NCBI GenBank assembly: GCA_030684395.1 | Contig: JAUXTT010000037.1 | Location: 1-64,000 of the forward strand | Direction of reading: 5' to 3' | Source of the DNA: Bacteroidota bacterium | GTDB lineage: Bacteria > Bacteroidota > Bacteroidia > B-17B0 > Aurantibacillaceae | DNA length: 64,000 bases | Shown here: positions 51,229-59,734 of the stretch, piece after piece | Numbering within the stretch: the stretch's first letter is position 1 | How the letters are laid out: each line of letters starts with the position of its first letter | The notes under the pieces: model-generated | Seen by the model: only the letters and a program-made list of their open reading frames with translations | What the model was told of the DNA's origin: nothing | Databases searched by the model: none | Program-made: the position numbers and the translations under genes

Positions 51229-53418
51229 ATGAGCAACCGCCGTCTTTTAGCCCTTCAGGAAATAATGAAGCGCCAACCAATGGAATTCAATAATTCAGGT
51301 AAACAAATTTCCGAGTATTACGGATCCAATGTTTTTGGATATGATGCAATGAGAGAATATTTGTCGGAAGAAGCATTTAACATGGTACAGGATGCCATGG
51401 AAAAAGGTTCTACATTGGATAGAAGAATAGCCGATCAGGTTGCAGCTTGTATGAAAGCATGGGCAATTGACAAAGGTGCTACACATTATACACATTGGTT
51501 TCAACCCTTAACAGGAACCACTGCCGAAAAACACGATGGTTTTTTTGAACCGGTAGATAAAGGAAGAGCAATTGAACGTTTTAGCGGAAGCCAGCTTTCA
51601 CAACAGGAGCCTGACGCGTCGAGTTTTCCGAGTGGTGGAATCCGTAACACTTTTGAAGCGCGTGGTTACACTGGTTGGGACCCTACTTCTCCTGCTTTTA
51701 TTTTTGATAAAACTTTATGCATTCCAACCATCTTCGTTTCTTATACAGGAGAAGCGTTGGATTTCAAAACCCCATTATTAAAATCATTAAGTGCATTAGA
51801 TAAAGCTGCAACTGAAGTTTGCCAATATTTTGATAAGAATGTTACCAAAGTAATTGCAACATTAGGTTGGGAGCAGGAATATTTTGTTGTAGATGCTGCA
51901 TTACACTCCTGCCGCTATGATCTACAACAAACAGGAAGAACTTTATTAGGGGCTTCTCCTGCTAAAGGGCAGCAGTTGGAAGATCACTATTGGGGCTCAA
52001 TTCCGGAGAGAGTTGCTGCTTATATGCGTGATTTTGAATACGAATGTCATTTATTAGGTATACCTGTTCGTACACGTCACAATGAGGTTGCGCCGGCTCA
52101 GTTCGAGTGCGCTCCTGTTTTTGAAGAAGTGAACTTAGCAGTTGATCATAACCAGTTGTTGATGGATGTTATGGAAAAAGTTGCCATGCGTCATAAACTG
52201 AGAGTGTTATTACACGAGAAACCATTTGCAGGTGTTAACGGAAGCGGTAAACATAATAACTGGAGCTTGGCAACAAGCACCGGGAAAAATTTATTGAGCC
52301 CGGGAAAAACCCCTAAAACAAATTTACAATTTCTTACTTTCTTTATCAATACCATTAAAGCGGTTCACGAACATGCTGATTTGATGCGTGCTTCTATTGC
52401 ATCTGCAAACAACGACCACCGCTTGGGTGCGAATGAAGCTCCTCCTGCGATCATGTCAGTTTTCCTAGGAGAACAATTGAACAAAGTGTTAGATGATTTA
52501 GAGAAAAATGTTCACGGTGGTAAATTAACCCCTGAAGAAAAAACAGCATTGAAATTAGGGATTGCAAAAATCCCGGATATCATGTTGGATAATACAGATA
52601 GAAACAGAACTTCTCCGTTTGCCTTCACCGGAAATAAATTTGAGTTCCGTGCGGTTGGTTCTTCCGCAAACTGTTCAGGCCCAATGACTGTATTGAATAC
52701 CATCATGGCTGAGCAATTGATCAAGTTTAAGGACGATGTGGAAAAAATGATTGCTAAGAATATGGATAAGGACGAAGCGATTTTCCATGTGTTGAAAAAA
52801 TACATTGTTGATTCTAAAATAATTCGTTTTGAAGGAAATGGTTATGGAGATGAGTGGAAAAAAGAAGCAAAACGCCGAGGGTTAAATAATATTCCTACAA
52901 CTCCGGATGCACTGGAAGCATACATCTCTAAAAAGACTTTGCATTTATTTGAACATATGAATATTTTAAGTCACCGTGAACAGGAAGCACGTTATGAAAT
53001 TGCTTTGGAAACTTACACTAAAAAAATTCAGATCGAATCAAGAATTATAGGAGATATCGTTACCAATCAAATTGTTCCGGCAGCTATTCAATATCAAAAA
53101 ATGCTGGTAGATAACGTTTCAGGAATGAAAACATTTATGAGCCCGGCTGATTTCAAAAAGTCGGCTGATGCGCAAATTGAAATGATCAAAGAAATTTCTG
53201 AACGCATTGCAGCTATCAATACGGATGTGTTTAAAATGATAGAAGAACGCAAAAAAGCAAATAACTTAGACTCAGCAAAAAAACAAGCTCATGCCTATTG
53301 CGAAAAAGTAAAACCCTATTTCGATACTATTCGCTATAATTCAGATAAGTTGGAGTTGATGGTGGATGATGCAATGTGGCCACTTCCTAAGTACAGAGAG
53401 TTGCTGAATTTAAAATAG
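51229..53418 (+). CDS. glnN: Glutamine synthetase, type III
   Basis: The 729-residue protein is a typical GSIII, the large form found in Bacteroidota and cyanobacteria. Catalytic segments include ATLGWEQEYFVVD, TRHNEVAPAQFECAPVFEEVN, NGSGKHNNWSLAT and RNRTSPFAFTGNKFEFRAVGSSANCS. It makes glutamine from glutamate, ammonia and ATP in the cytoplasm. I chose the ATG at 51229; a TTG seven codons upstream (51208) lies in the -7 box. It is monocistronic, with a strong promoter and terminator. Confidence 0.95.
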   Translation: MSNRRLLALQEIMKRQPMEFNNSGKQISEYYGSNVFGYDAMREYLSEEAFNMVQDAMEKGSTLDRRIADQVAACMKAWAIDKGATHYTHWFQPLTGTTAEKHDGFFEPVDKGRAIERFSGSQLSQQEPDASSFPSGGIRNTFEARGYTGWDPTSPAFIFDKTLCIPTIFVSYTGEALDFKTPLLKSLSALDKAATEVCQYFDKNVTKVIATLGWEQEYFVVDAALHSCRYDLQQTGRTLLGASPAKGQQLEDHYWGSIPERVAAYMRDFEYECHLLGIPVRTRHNEVAPAQFECAPVFEEVNLAVDHNQLLMDVMEKVAMRHKLRVLLHEKPFAGVNGSGKHNNWSLATSTGKNLLSPGKTPKTNLQFLTFFINTIKAVHEHADLMRASIASANNDHRLGANEAPPAIMSVFLGEQLNKVLDDLEKNVHGGKLTPEEKTALKLGIAKIPDIMLDNTDRNRTSPFAFTGNKFEFRAVGSSANCSGPMTVLNTIMAEQLIKFKDDVEKMIAKNMDKDEAIFHVLKKYIVDSKIIRFEGNGYGDEWKKEAKRRGLNNIPTTPDALEAYISKKTLHLFEHMNILSHREQEARYEIALETYTKKIQIESRIIGDIVTNQIVPAAIQYQKMLVDNVSGMKTFMSPADFKKSADAQIEMIKEISERIAAINTDVFKMIEERKKANNLDSAKKQAHAYCEKVKPYFDTIRYNSDKLELMVDDAMWPLPKYRELLNLK

Positions 53419-53440
53419 TACTTTAGTCTCTTAATAATTT

Positions 53441-53476
53441 AAAAGCCCGATAAATCATTTGTTTATCGGGCTTTGT
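53441..53476 (+). terminator. Rho-independent terminator of glnN
   Basis: AAAGCCCGATAAA and TTTATCGGGCTTT form a perfect 13-base stem with a seven-base loop. It is 23 bases after the glnN stop, and its symmetry may allow it to serve the minus-strand AbiE genes too. Confidence 0.9.
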
Positions 53477-53515
53477 TTATACAGATTCAATTCTTTTGTG
53501 TTGAAGAATAATTCC

Positions 53516-54367
53516 CTAAACAAACTTCATTTTCTCCAACAAATCACTAAAGTATTTCGGCGACCAGATTTTAAGTGCAGTATCATCTTTTATAAATCGA
53601 ACAACATCTTCCTTAACATTATCAAACGAAATGCTGTTGAACCTTTCACTTAGTAAGTTGGTAATTTGCTTTTGGCTAATGGTTTTTTCCTTCCAATCGC
53701 CGGTGTCTTTTGCTCTTTTATGAAAATGGTTAATATCCAATACAATGCCTTTTTTGATATACCATTCAAAGTCGTACCAGTCTCTTCCTTTCACTCTGTT
53801 TTTCCATTTTCTGAATAGAAGAGCATGCATTTTTCCTGCAAACAAACTAGGCAGTGTGAAGCATTTCACGTAAAAAGAAAATGGTCGCAGCAATAGTTTT
53901 TCCTCTGTTTCAAAACCAAGCGGCGGTTGGCGATCTACTTCTATTTTTATTTTGATGGATTTGTTTGATTGTATTCCTGCTTGTTTAATAATATCTTCCA
54001 GTACTAATTCCTTCCATATAGTTTCTGACTTAAGAAAGGCTGATTCAACCTGAGTCTTTATTTTTTTGTCTTTTTCTCTAATGCTAACTTTTATTCCAAC
54101 TGCTTCAAACTCTGCAATAATATAAGGGAAATAAGGCTCCAAAGAAAAATCCGGATTCGACTCAAGAAGAGAAAAATCCAGATCTTCCGAAAACCTATCG
54201 AGTCCGTAAAAAATACGTAGTGCTGTACCACCATAAAAAGCAGCCTTGTCAAAAAAATCAGTTCTTGATAATCCTGCCAAGGCTATTTCTTGCATAATTT
54301 CACGTAGCGCAGATAAGGTTTCTTCCTCGTTCTGCGGCTTGTATTCGGTTATCCATTCTTTGATCAT
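53516..54367 (-). CDS. abiEii: AbiEii-type nucleotidyltransferase toxin
   Basis: The 283-residue protein has the AbiEii/AbiGii nucleotidyltransferase core: AAFYGGTALRIFYGLDRFSEDLDFSLL (Gly46, Gly47, Asp62, Asp64), followed by the PF08843 C-terminal region (GKMHALLFRKWKNRVKGRDWYDFEWYI). AbiE modules give abortive phage infection and act as type IV toxin-antitoxin systems; related MenA toxins add nucleotides to tRNA. It overlaps the AbiEi antitoxin gene by 4 bases (ATGA). The motif is intact. Confidence 0.9.
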   Translation of the reverse strand: MIKEWITEYKPQNEEETLSALREIMQEIALAGLSRTDFFDKAAFYGGTALRIFYGLDRFSEDLDFSLLESNPDFSLEPYFPYIIAEFEAVGIKVSIREKDKKIKTQVESAFLKSETIWKELVLEDIIKQAGIQSNKSIKIKIEVDRQPPLGFETEEKLLLRPFSFYVKCFTLPSLFAGKMHALLFRKWKNRVKGRDWYDFEWYIKKGIVLDINHFHKRAKDTGDWKEKTISQKQITNLLSERFNSISFDNVKEDVVRFIKDDTALKIWSPKYFSDLLEKMKFV

Positions 54368-55002
54368 AATTCATCAAGGGTTTTAACAAGCATTGCTATA
54401 CTACTTTTTTTAGGCGCATCCTCTATCCACGAACGAATAATGGTTGTATCCAACGAACGAAGATTTTCTTCATCAATGCGAAGGTCCTCAACTAAAAGAT
54501 CCATAGTTTGACGAATACTTCTTAAAGTAATTCCTGATGTTAGAATTATTTTGTCGCAAACAGCTTTTTCTTTGGAAGCAATCAGGGCGGTTTGTTTTGG
54601 ACTTAGCCGCACGCTTTCTATCCCAAATGAATAATAAGGAGAGGGTAAATGCTGATAACTGAACCTGCCAACTGAATTGTTGTATTTTTTCGCAGTTTTC
54701 ATGGTTGCAGAGGTGATTTCATACACACGCTCCGGAATAAATCCCCAATAGGATAGAGCCGCCTCTTGCGAAACATAACTTGGCCCCCTGAGATGATTAG
54801 CAATTAAAAACGAATCAGGAGCCGGTAAATCTGTTTCCGGACCAGGAATATACAAGCCTCTTCTTACAGAAAGCAGCTCTCCGTTTTTTACCAACTCACT
54901 AATTTTATCATTAGGTCGTTGGTAATCACTAAGCATTTCCATAACAACATGATGAGGAATTGGCGCTTCGGTATATTCTTTTACTATTTTTCTAAACTCC
55001 AT
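54364..55002 (-). CDS. abiEi: AbiEi-type antitoxin
   Basis: The 212-residue protein has an N-terminal winged-helix (HHVVMEMLSDYQRPNDKISELVKNGELLSVRRGLYIPG) and the AbiEi antitoxin domain (SYVSQEAALSYWGFIPERVYEITSAT, KAVCDKII). AbiEi represses its own operon by binding inverted repeats in the promoter and counteracts AbiEii without binding it. Two matching palindromes sit upstream at 55048-55132. Both genes look intact. Confidence 0.88.
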   Translation of the reverse strand: MEFRKIVKEYTEAPIPHHVVMEMLSDYQRPNDKISELVKNGELLSVRRGLYIPGPETDLPAPDSFLIANHLRGPSYVSQEAALSYWGFIPERVYEITSATMKTAKKYNNSVGRFSYQHLPSPYYSFGIESVRLSPKQTALIASKEKAVCDKIILTSGITLRSIRQTMDLLVEDLRIDEENLRSLDTTIIRSWIEDAPKKSSIAMLVKTLDEL

Positions 55003-55047
55003 GTTTGATATAGCTTTAAAAGCTTTAATGAAATATTTAAAAACAAA

Positions 55048-55132
55048 AGTCGGAATAATTCCGATTATCTACAATTATTTTAACAATTATTTGTTTAATT
55101 TTTAATTAATAATCGGAATAATTCCGATTATT
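55048..55132. promoter_or_regulatory. Paired AbiEi operators
   Basis: The 15-base core TCGGAATAATTCCGA occurs at 55050-55064 and again inside 55108-55132. The second copy extends to a 12-1-12 palindrome with an AATAAT flank. The centres are 63 bases apart, and the first lies 55 bases upstream of the abiEi ATG. Repressor binding here is inferred from the known AbiE design. Confidence 0.75.
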
Positions 55133-55330
55133 ATAATATTTATTTACATTATTACTACGCCTGTATAAGTATTTAATGGCTGGCAGAAATAAAAATTCTA
55201 TTAATTCAAAACACAGAAAATTACAATTCCCTAAAATAGAACATGAAGCCAGGTGGTTGTGGAACTATTTGTTGATGAAACAATGTTATCAATGCCGGGT
55301 TATGGAGAGTTGTAGAATTTGAGACAATTA
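55133..55330 (+). other. Intergenic stretch with a possible 48-codon ORF
   Basis: This AT-rich region holds a plus-strand frame 55176-55322 beginning MAGRNKNSINSKHRK and containing CYQC. No ribosome site or known family was recognised. It could be a relic. Confidence 0.3.
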
Positions 55331-55392
55331 TATAATAAAAATCCCCCCGGTCACTGAGCGTAGTCGAAGTGCGGGGGGACTTTTATTATAGG
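55331..55392. terminator. Bidirectional terminator with repeat in the loop
   Basis: CCCCCC and GGGGGG arms with A- and T-rich flanks (ATTTTTATTATA on the minus strand) make a strong terminator for hpf. The loop contains TGAGCGTAGTCGAAGTG, a GC-rich sequence I know as a frequent element in Bacteroidota intergenic DNA. Confidence 0.8.
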
Positions 55393-55400
55393 GTATATTA

Positions 55401-55706
55401 TTAAGCTATTTTTTCCTGAACTTTTTCCTTATGTTTTCTTAACTGTGTTTTCAAAGCGTCAACACAAGCGTCTACTGCTTCTTCAAACGACAGGCATTGT
55501 TTTTTCGCAAACAATTCATTGCCCTTTACTCGCAATTTAACCTCTGCAATTTTGTTATCCTGCGTACTTGACTTGTCCAGTCGAAGGGTTACATCTGCAT
55601 CAACTATGTTTTCATAATAGGTGGTAAGTTTACTTACCTTCTCGTCTACAAATGTTAGCAATTTGATGTCTGCATCAAAATGTACTGTTTGAGTGTTGAT
55701 TTTCAT
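55401..55706 (-). CDS. hpf: Ribosome hibernation-promoting factor (short HPF/YfiA)
   Basis: The 101-residue protein has the HPF fold (beta-alpha-beta-beta-beta-alpha): MKINTQTVHFDADIKLLTFVDEKVSKL, VTLRLDK, and the C-terminal helix CLSFEEAVDACVDALKTQLRKHKEK. It inactivates ribosomes in stationary phase. The short form lacks the dimerising C-terminal domain of long HPF. It lies 16 bases after xerC. Confidence 0.92.
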   Translation of the reverse strand: MKINTQTVHFDADIKLLTFVDEKVSKLTTYYENIVDADVTLRLDKSSTQDNKIAEVKLRVKGNELFAKKQCLSFEEAVDACVDALKTQLRKHKEKVQEKIA

Positions 55707-55722
55707 TTTTCCTCCTTTTTAG

Positions 55723-56622
55723 TTAAGCTCTTGGATGAGCCTGGTTATAAACTTTCTTTAGTTTCTCTATAGTGTTGTGAGTATAGACTTGTGTTGCTGC
55801 TAAACTACAGTGCCCAAGCAGTTCTTTTACGGCATTTATATCCGCTCCGTTGTTGAGTAAATGGGTTGCAAAGGTGTGACGTAAAACATGCGGACTTTTT
55901 TTCTTGATAGTAGATATAGTTGAAATTTCGGATTTAATAGTTGTGTAAACGAAATTTTCGCTCAATGGGTTTCCTTTTTCATTATAAAAAAAGTACTCAC
56001 CCGATAAATTGTGTTTTTGTTTAGCTGTTATGTAATCTTCAATAACCCGTTTAAAAGGGGTGGAGAAAGGAATAGAGCGCACTTTATTACGTTTACCCAA
56101 TACACGGATATTCATATTGTAAAGGTCAACATCTTTTTCTTTTAAGCCAATCAGCTCTGCACGGCGGATACCTGTTTGATAAAAGAACTCAAAAACGGTT
56201 CTTTTTAAAATTTCAGTGTAAGTAACAGGTTTCTTTAAATCAAAACCTTTGTCAATCGATTCATTTATAAGGTTACTTTCATCAATAAAAACGGGTAAAC
56301 GTTTTTTTGATTTTGGGGCAATGATTTTTAATAAAGGATTGTGCTTTACTAATTGATTTTTTTGAAGAAAGCGGAAGAAAGATTTAAGAGTGCTTAATTT
56401 CCTGTTAATACTTGCAGCAGCTATTTTGTGTTCGCTCAAGTTAGAAACCCAATCCCGGATCACAATATGAGAAAGCTCACTTAATGGAATTTCTTCGAAT
56501 GTGGTGGAAACAAAACCTGAAAACTGGTTCAGGTCATTTTGGTAGGAAACAATAGTGCGAGGAGAATACTTTCTTTCGAAGGAGAGATATTCAGTAAACG
56601 CTCGTATTTCCTTACTCCACAT
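55723..56622 (-). CDS. xerC: Tyrosine recombinase XerC
   Basis: The 299-residue protein has the N-terminal SAM-like domain (KEIRAFTEYLSFERKYSPRTIVSYQNDLNQF) and the catalytic domain with the conserved Arg in YQTGIRRAEL, HVLRHTFATHL (His and Arg), the GH in ELLGHCSLAATQ and the nucleophile Tyr in VYTH. It resolves chromosome dimers at dif with XerD. The rpsU-xerC-hpf order is common in Bacteroidota. Since it lies in that order, it is the housekeeping enzyme and not a phage integrase. Confidence 0.9.
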   Translation of the reverse strand: MWSKEIRAFTEYLSFERKYSPRTIVSYQNDLNQFSGFVSTTFEEIPLSELSHIVIRDWVSNLSEHKIAAASINRKLSTLKSFFRFLQKNQLVKHNPLLKIIAPKSKKRLPVFIDESNLINESIDKGFDLKKPVTYTEILKRTVFEFFYQTGIRRAELIGLKEKDVDLYNMNIRVLGKRNKVRSIPFSTPFKRVIEDYITAKQKHNLSGEYFFYNEKGNPLSENFVYTTIKSEISTISTIKKKSPHVLRHTFATHLLNNGADINAVKELLGHCSLAATQVYTHNTIEKLKKVYNQAHPRA

Positions 56623-56724
56623 AAATAAAAAAAGTAAAATTAACTCTCAAACGAATGTAATTAATTAAATTCTAATTCGAAAGTTAATTTTACTTAACTA
56701 TTTATTTTTCAGATAAATAGAATA

Positions 56725-56919
56725 TTATTCTATTTCACCTTTTTGAAGTTTCTGTTTGTAAACAGCGTTAATGATTTCCTCACGACGCTGAATTGAAGGC
56801 TTAGTGAATTTTTGACGTTCACGTAGTTCCTTTACAACTCCGGTTTTTTCAAACTTTTTCTTAAACTTTTTTAGGGCCTTCTCTAGAGATTCACCCTCTT
56901 TTACTTGTACAATTAACAT
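56725..56919 (-). CDS. rpsU: 30S ribosomal protein S21
   Basis: The 64-residue basic protein is a standard bS21: LIVQVKEGESLEKALKKFKKKFEKTGVVKEL and REEIINAVYKQKLQKGE. It joins the 30S platform near the Shine-Dalgarno helix. The start ATG lies 20 bases after a strong promoter. It is the first gene of the rpsU-xerC-hpf operon. Confidence 0.95.
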   Translation of the reverse strand: MLIVQVKEGESLEKALKKFKKKFEKTGVVKELRERQKFTKPSIQRREEIINAVYKQKLQKGEIE

Positions 56920-56939
56920 CTTTGTTCTTTTTGGGGCAG

Positions 56940-56970
56940 CAAATATACGTATTTTATTGTGAATTGCAAA
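56940..56970 (-). promoter_or_regulatory. Textbook Bacteroidota promoter of rpsU
   Basis: On the minus strand TTTG (56967-56970), 19 bases, then TATATTTG (56940-56947) fits the TTTG/TAnnTTTG consensus with the ideal spacer. Confidence 0.85.
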
Positions 56971-57049
56971 AAAACAAATTAAAAACAGTAATTTTTGAGT
57001 TTCAATGAAATAATAATTACTTTCGGCTTCTGTTATTTAGGATTTATTT

Positions 57050-57730
57050 GTGAAAACCAACACTTCGACCTTCATAAAACTGTTGAGCCTTGTATTTGTA
57101 ATGATACTGAGCTCTTGTGGTAATAATGATCCTAAGTTTATTTCTGAAGGGGTAATTGAATATGACGCACAAGTTGTAGACAAAAGTCACCCCATGGCAG
57201 GTTTAGCTCCAAGTACCATGTCCATGTTTTTTAAGAAAAATTTGTACTGCTCTGAAATGAGTACCATGGGAATGTTTAACTCAAAGTTTGTCGCCAATCC
57301 TACCAACAAAACCTTTACTACTATGGTAAAGATCCTGAACGAAAAAAATGCCTGTATTGAGTATGATAAAGAAATTAAAAAAGACATAGCTGATAATAAA
57401 CTGGAGTTTAAAGAGACCTCCGAAGTAAAAATTATTGCAGGATATAAGTGTAAAAAAGTAATTGCGACCAAAGCAAGCGATCCAACAGATAAATTTGAGG
57501 TTTATTATACCGATGAGTTAGATGTAAAAAGTGCCAATTACAGCACTCCATACGAAGGATTAAAAGGTATTGTAATGAAATTTCGGTTGAAAAAATTCGG
57601 AATGGAAATGGAGTTTACCGCTACTTCGGTAAGGAAGGAAGAAGTAGCTGACGATATGTTTGATCTCCCGGGTTTTTACAAAATAATTACTAAAGAAGAA
57701 ATGGATGAATTTTTTAAATTCATGCAGTAA
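57050..57730 (+). CDS. DUF4412-type lipoprotein
   Basis: The 226-residue protein starts with GTG and has a lipobox (FVMILSSCG). The body matches DUF4412 style: SEGVIEYDAQVVD, a Met-rich TMSMFFKKNLYCSEM, KIIAGYKCKKVIA and FEVYYTDEL. DUF4412 proteins are secreted, beta-rich, and of unknown function. The next gene, 52 bases on, encodes a related protein, so this is a tandem pair. Confidence 0.75.
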   Translation: MKTNTSTFIKLLSLVFVMILSSCGNNDPKFISEGVIEYDAQVVDKSHPMAGLAPSTMSMFFKKNLYCSEMSTMGMFNSKFVANPTNKTFTTMVKILNEKNACIEYDKEIKKDIADNKLEFKETSEVKIIAGYKCKKVIATKASDPTDKFEVYYTDELDVKSANYSTPYEGLKGIVMKFRLKKFGMEMEFTATSVRKEEVADDMFDLPGFYKIITKEEMDEFFKFMQ

Positions 57731-57782
57731 TTTTTGGTACGAATTTAGCTAGTGTCAGAATCAAAATTATAATAAACAAAAA

Positions 57783-58451
57783 ATGAAAAAAATAATATTG
57801 TCAGCAGCTTTGGCCTTTATGGCATTTGGAGCAGCAATTGCTCAGGTAAAAGAGGGATCGGTAACTTATGAAGTGGTAATGGATGGTTTACCTCCTGAAC
57901 AAGCTGCCATGATGGGTGGTATGGAACAAGTAATGTACTTCAAAAATGGTAAATCCAGATCTGAAATGTCAAGTGCATTTTTTACTAACGTTACTATTAA
58001 TGATGGCAAAAAAACTACTGTTATGATGGATCAAATGGGACAAAAGTTCTATTTTGAAATGACAGAAGAGGATGCGAAAAAAAATGCCTCAAAAAATGAA
58101 GACGCCAAAATTGACTATAAAGACGAAGCTAAAAAAATTGCGGGCTACGATTGTAAAAAGGCGATCATAAAATCTAAGGACGAAAAAGGCGAAGAAAGTG
58201 TTACAACAGTTTGGTATACCGAGCAAATCCCAATGGTAGGGCAAGGTTCATCAAGAGGCGGAGCAAGCGCATTCAAAAATCTTAAAGGTGCCCCTTTAGA
58301 ATTTGAAATGGCTCAGGGCCCATATAAAATGAAATTTACAGCAACTGCTGTTTCCACATCTGCAGTTTCAGATTCAAAATTTGTAGTAAATACTGAAGGA
58401 TATGTGAAAAAATCTCTGGAAGATATGAAGAAAATGAGTGGAGGAAAATAA
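57783..58451 (+). CDS. DUF4412-type secreted protein
   Basis: The 222-residue protein has a signal peptide ending GAAIAQ. It shows VKEGSVTYEVVMDGLPPEQ, SEMSSAFFTN, KIAGYDCKKAIIKS and TVWYTEQIPMVGQG. It is a paralogue of the preceding lipoprotein but uses a normal signal peptidase I site. The conserved xIAGYxCKKA segment with a cysteine is present in both. Function unknown. Confidence 0.78.
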   Translation: MKKIILSAALAFMAFGAAIAQVKEGSVTYEVVMDGLPPEQAAMMGGMEQVMYFKNGKSRSEMSSAFFTNVTINDGKKTTVMMDQMGQKFYFEMTEEDAKKNASKNEDAKIDYKDEAKKIAGYDCKKAIIKSKDEKGEESVTTVWYTEQIPMVGQGSSRGGASAFKNLKGAPLEFEMAQGPYKMKFTATAVSTSAVSDSKFVVNTEGYVKKSLEDMKKMSGGK

Positions 58452-58471
58452 GCCTCCGCACTAAAAAAATG

Positions 58472-58517
58472 AATCCCCGTTTCCTCAAATGAATGAAGAG
58501 CGGGGATTTTAATTTTA
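58472..58517 (+). terminator. Rho-independent terminator of the DUF4412 pair
   Basis: AATCCCCG and CGGGGATT arms (58472-58479, 58501-58508) with a 21-base loop are followed by TTAATTTT. Confidence 0.75.
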
Positions 58518-58586
58518 CCCCAACTGTTAATAATGTTTTGATAATTTGTTGAAAATTGCAATATTTGCAGTACTAACCCAAAAAGT

Positions 58587-59462
58587 ATGAAAAAATTACT
58601 GACCATTATAGTTTGTTTGTTTATTTCGGTACCAGTGTTTTCGCAGGGCGGAGTTGTTTCCTCGCATAATCTTCCCCCTTCTGTGGCCCCCGGACAAACG
58701 ATAGATGTTGATTTTACTTTAAATAAGGGAAGTATTGGTGGTTTTGCCAAATTTCAAATGGATCTTCCTTTTGGATTTAGTGCAACAAACGTAGATTCTA
58801 AACAAGGTAATTTTACATTTGAAAATCAGCGTGTTAAAATAGTTTGGGTTTCAATTCCGGCAGAAGCGGCTTTTACATTTAAATTCAAAATTGCTGTACC
58901 GGCTAACGCATTAAATGTTTGTTCCATTTCCGCGAAATTTTTCTATTTGGAGAACAATGTGAAGAAAGAAGTAGAAATGCCGGTGCATACAATGAAGATA
59001 TCCGGATCCGGAGATGTGGCTTCAACACCAACTAATACAGTTGCTACTACACCAACAAACACAGTGAGTTCGACACCAACCAACACAGTTGCAACTACCC
59101 CAACCAACACTGTAGCTACTACTCCAACTAATACAGTTGCTGCAACACCTACCAAAACTGTTACAACCACTCCAACCAATACAGTTAGCACTGCTCCAAC
59201 AAATACTATATCAACTTCAAAATCTAATAGCGGAACGGTTTATAAAGTGCAATTAGGAGCGTTTTCATCTTCTCCTGCTAAATCAAAGTTCCCTGGAGTT
59301 AATCTTAGCATTGTTGAAGAAGGTGGTTTTTATAAAGCACTTTCAGGCAATTTTAATAGTTTAGAGCAAGCCCAGAAACACAAATCGGATCTTGAGAATA
59401 AAGGTTATTCAGGATTTATTGTTACTTACCAAAACGGTCAACGTACCGGTATTATAAAGTAA
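58587..59462 (+). CDS. SPOR-domain protein with Thr/Pro repeat linker
   Basis: The 291-residue protein has a signal peptide ending PVFSQ, a beta-sandwich N-terminal domain (residues 25-140; AQTIDVDFTLNKGSIGGFAKFQMDLPFGF is similar to cohesin or BACON-like folds), eight TPTNTVAT-type units (147-210), and a C-terminal SPOR domain (VYKVQLGAFSSSPAKSKF to FIVTYQNG). SPOR domains bind denuded peptidoglycan glycans at division sites. The gene stands alone, with an intergenic repeat element following. Confidence 0.8.
   Translation: MKKLLTIIVCLFISVPVFSQGGVVSSHNLPPSVAPGQTIDVDFTLNKGSIGGFAKFQMDLPFGFSATNVDSKQGNFTFENQRVKIVWVSIPAEAAFTFKFKIAVPANALNVCSISAKFFYLENNVKKEVEMPVHTMKISGSGDVASTPTNTVATTPTNTVSSTPTNTVATTPTNTVATTPTNTVAATPTKTVTTTPTNTVSTAPTNTISTSKSNSGTVYKVQLGAFSSSPAKSKFPGVNLSIVEEGGFYKALSGNFNSLEQAQKHKSDLENKGYSGFIVTYQNGQRTGIIK
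59025..59216 (+). repeat. 24-bp minisatellite encoding TPTNTVAT units
   Basis: Eight in-frame units of 24 bases encode TPTNTVAT and variants. The synonymous third positions differ between units, so the array is old rather than a recent expansion. Confidence 0.85.
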
Positions 59463-59484
59463 GAACATAGCAAAAAAGCTTTTG

Positions 59485-59687
59485 AACACAGAGTATCTGA
59501 GTTTTCAGGAGTTACACAGAGTTTAATTGAGTGTTTTTCAAGACTTTTTTGTATTAATCTTAATGCTTTTTCTCGAAACTATTAACCATAAATATAGAGC
59601 AAAGGATATAAAGTGTTTATTTTATAGAGCAATCGGCTCGGATGAATTTTTCTCTGCGTAACTCTTTGTTCTCTGTGCCTCTGTGTT
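59485..59687. repeat. Long imperfect inverted-repeat element (e)
   Basis: The element starts AACACAGAG and ends CTCTGTGTT, with ACACAGAG-type words in both arms and a centre of about 110 bases. It fills the gap between the SPOR gene and dnaG. Confidence 0.75.
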
Positions 59688-59710
59688 AAAAAAATCTCCC
59701 TCAAATTCCG

Positions 59711-59718
59711 TACATTTG
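59711..59718 (+). promoter_or_regulatory. -7 box for dnaG
   Basis: TACATTTG matches TAnnTTTG exactly and lies 16 bases before the TTG start at 59735. No convincing -33 box was found, since the upstream sequence is the repeat arm. Confidence 0.45.
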
Positions 59719-59734
59719 GGTTCTTTTTTACATT

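Noticed and set aside
53516-55132. AbiE module as part of a genomic island with flanking direct repeats
   Set aside because: No direct repeat, integrase or tRNA was found at its borders; the nearby XerC is the housekeeping enzyme.
58943-59191. Minus-strand Val/Gly-rich frame opposite the SPOR gene
   Set aside because: It is the complement of the TPTNTV repeat; no start context or homology.
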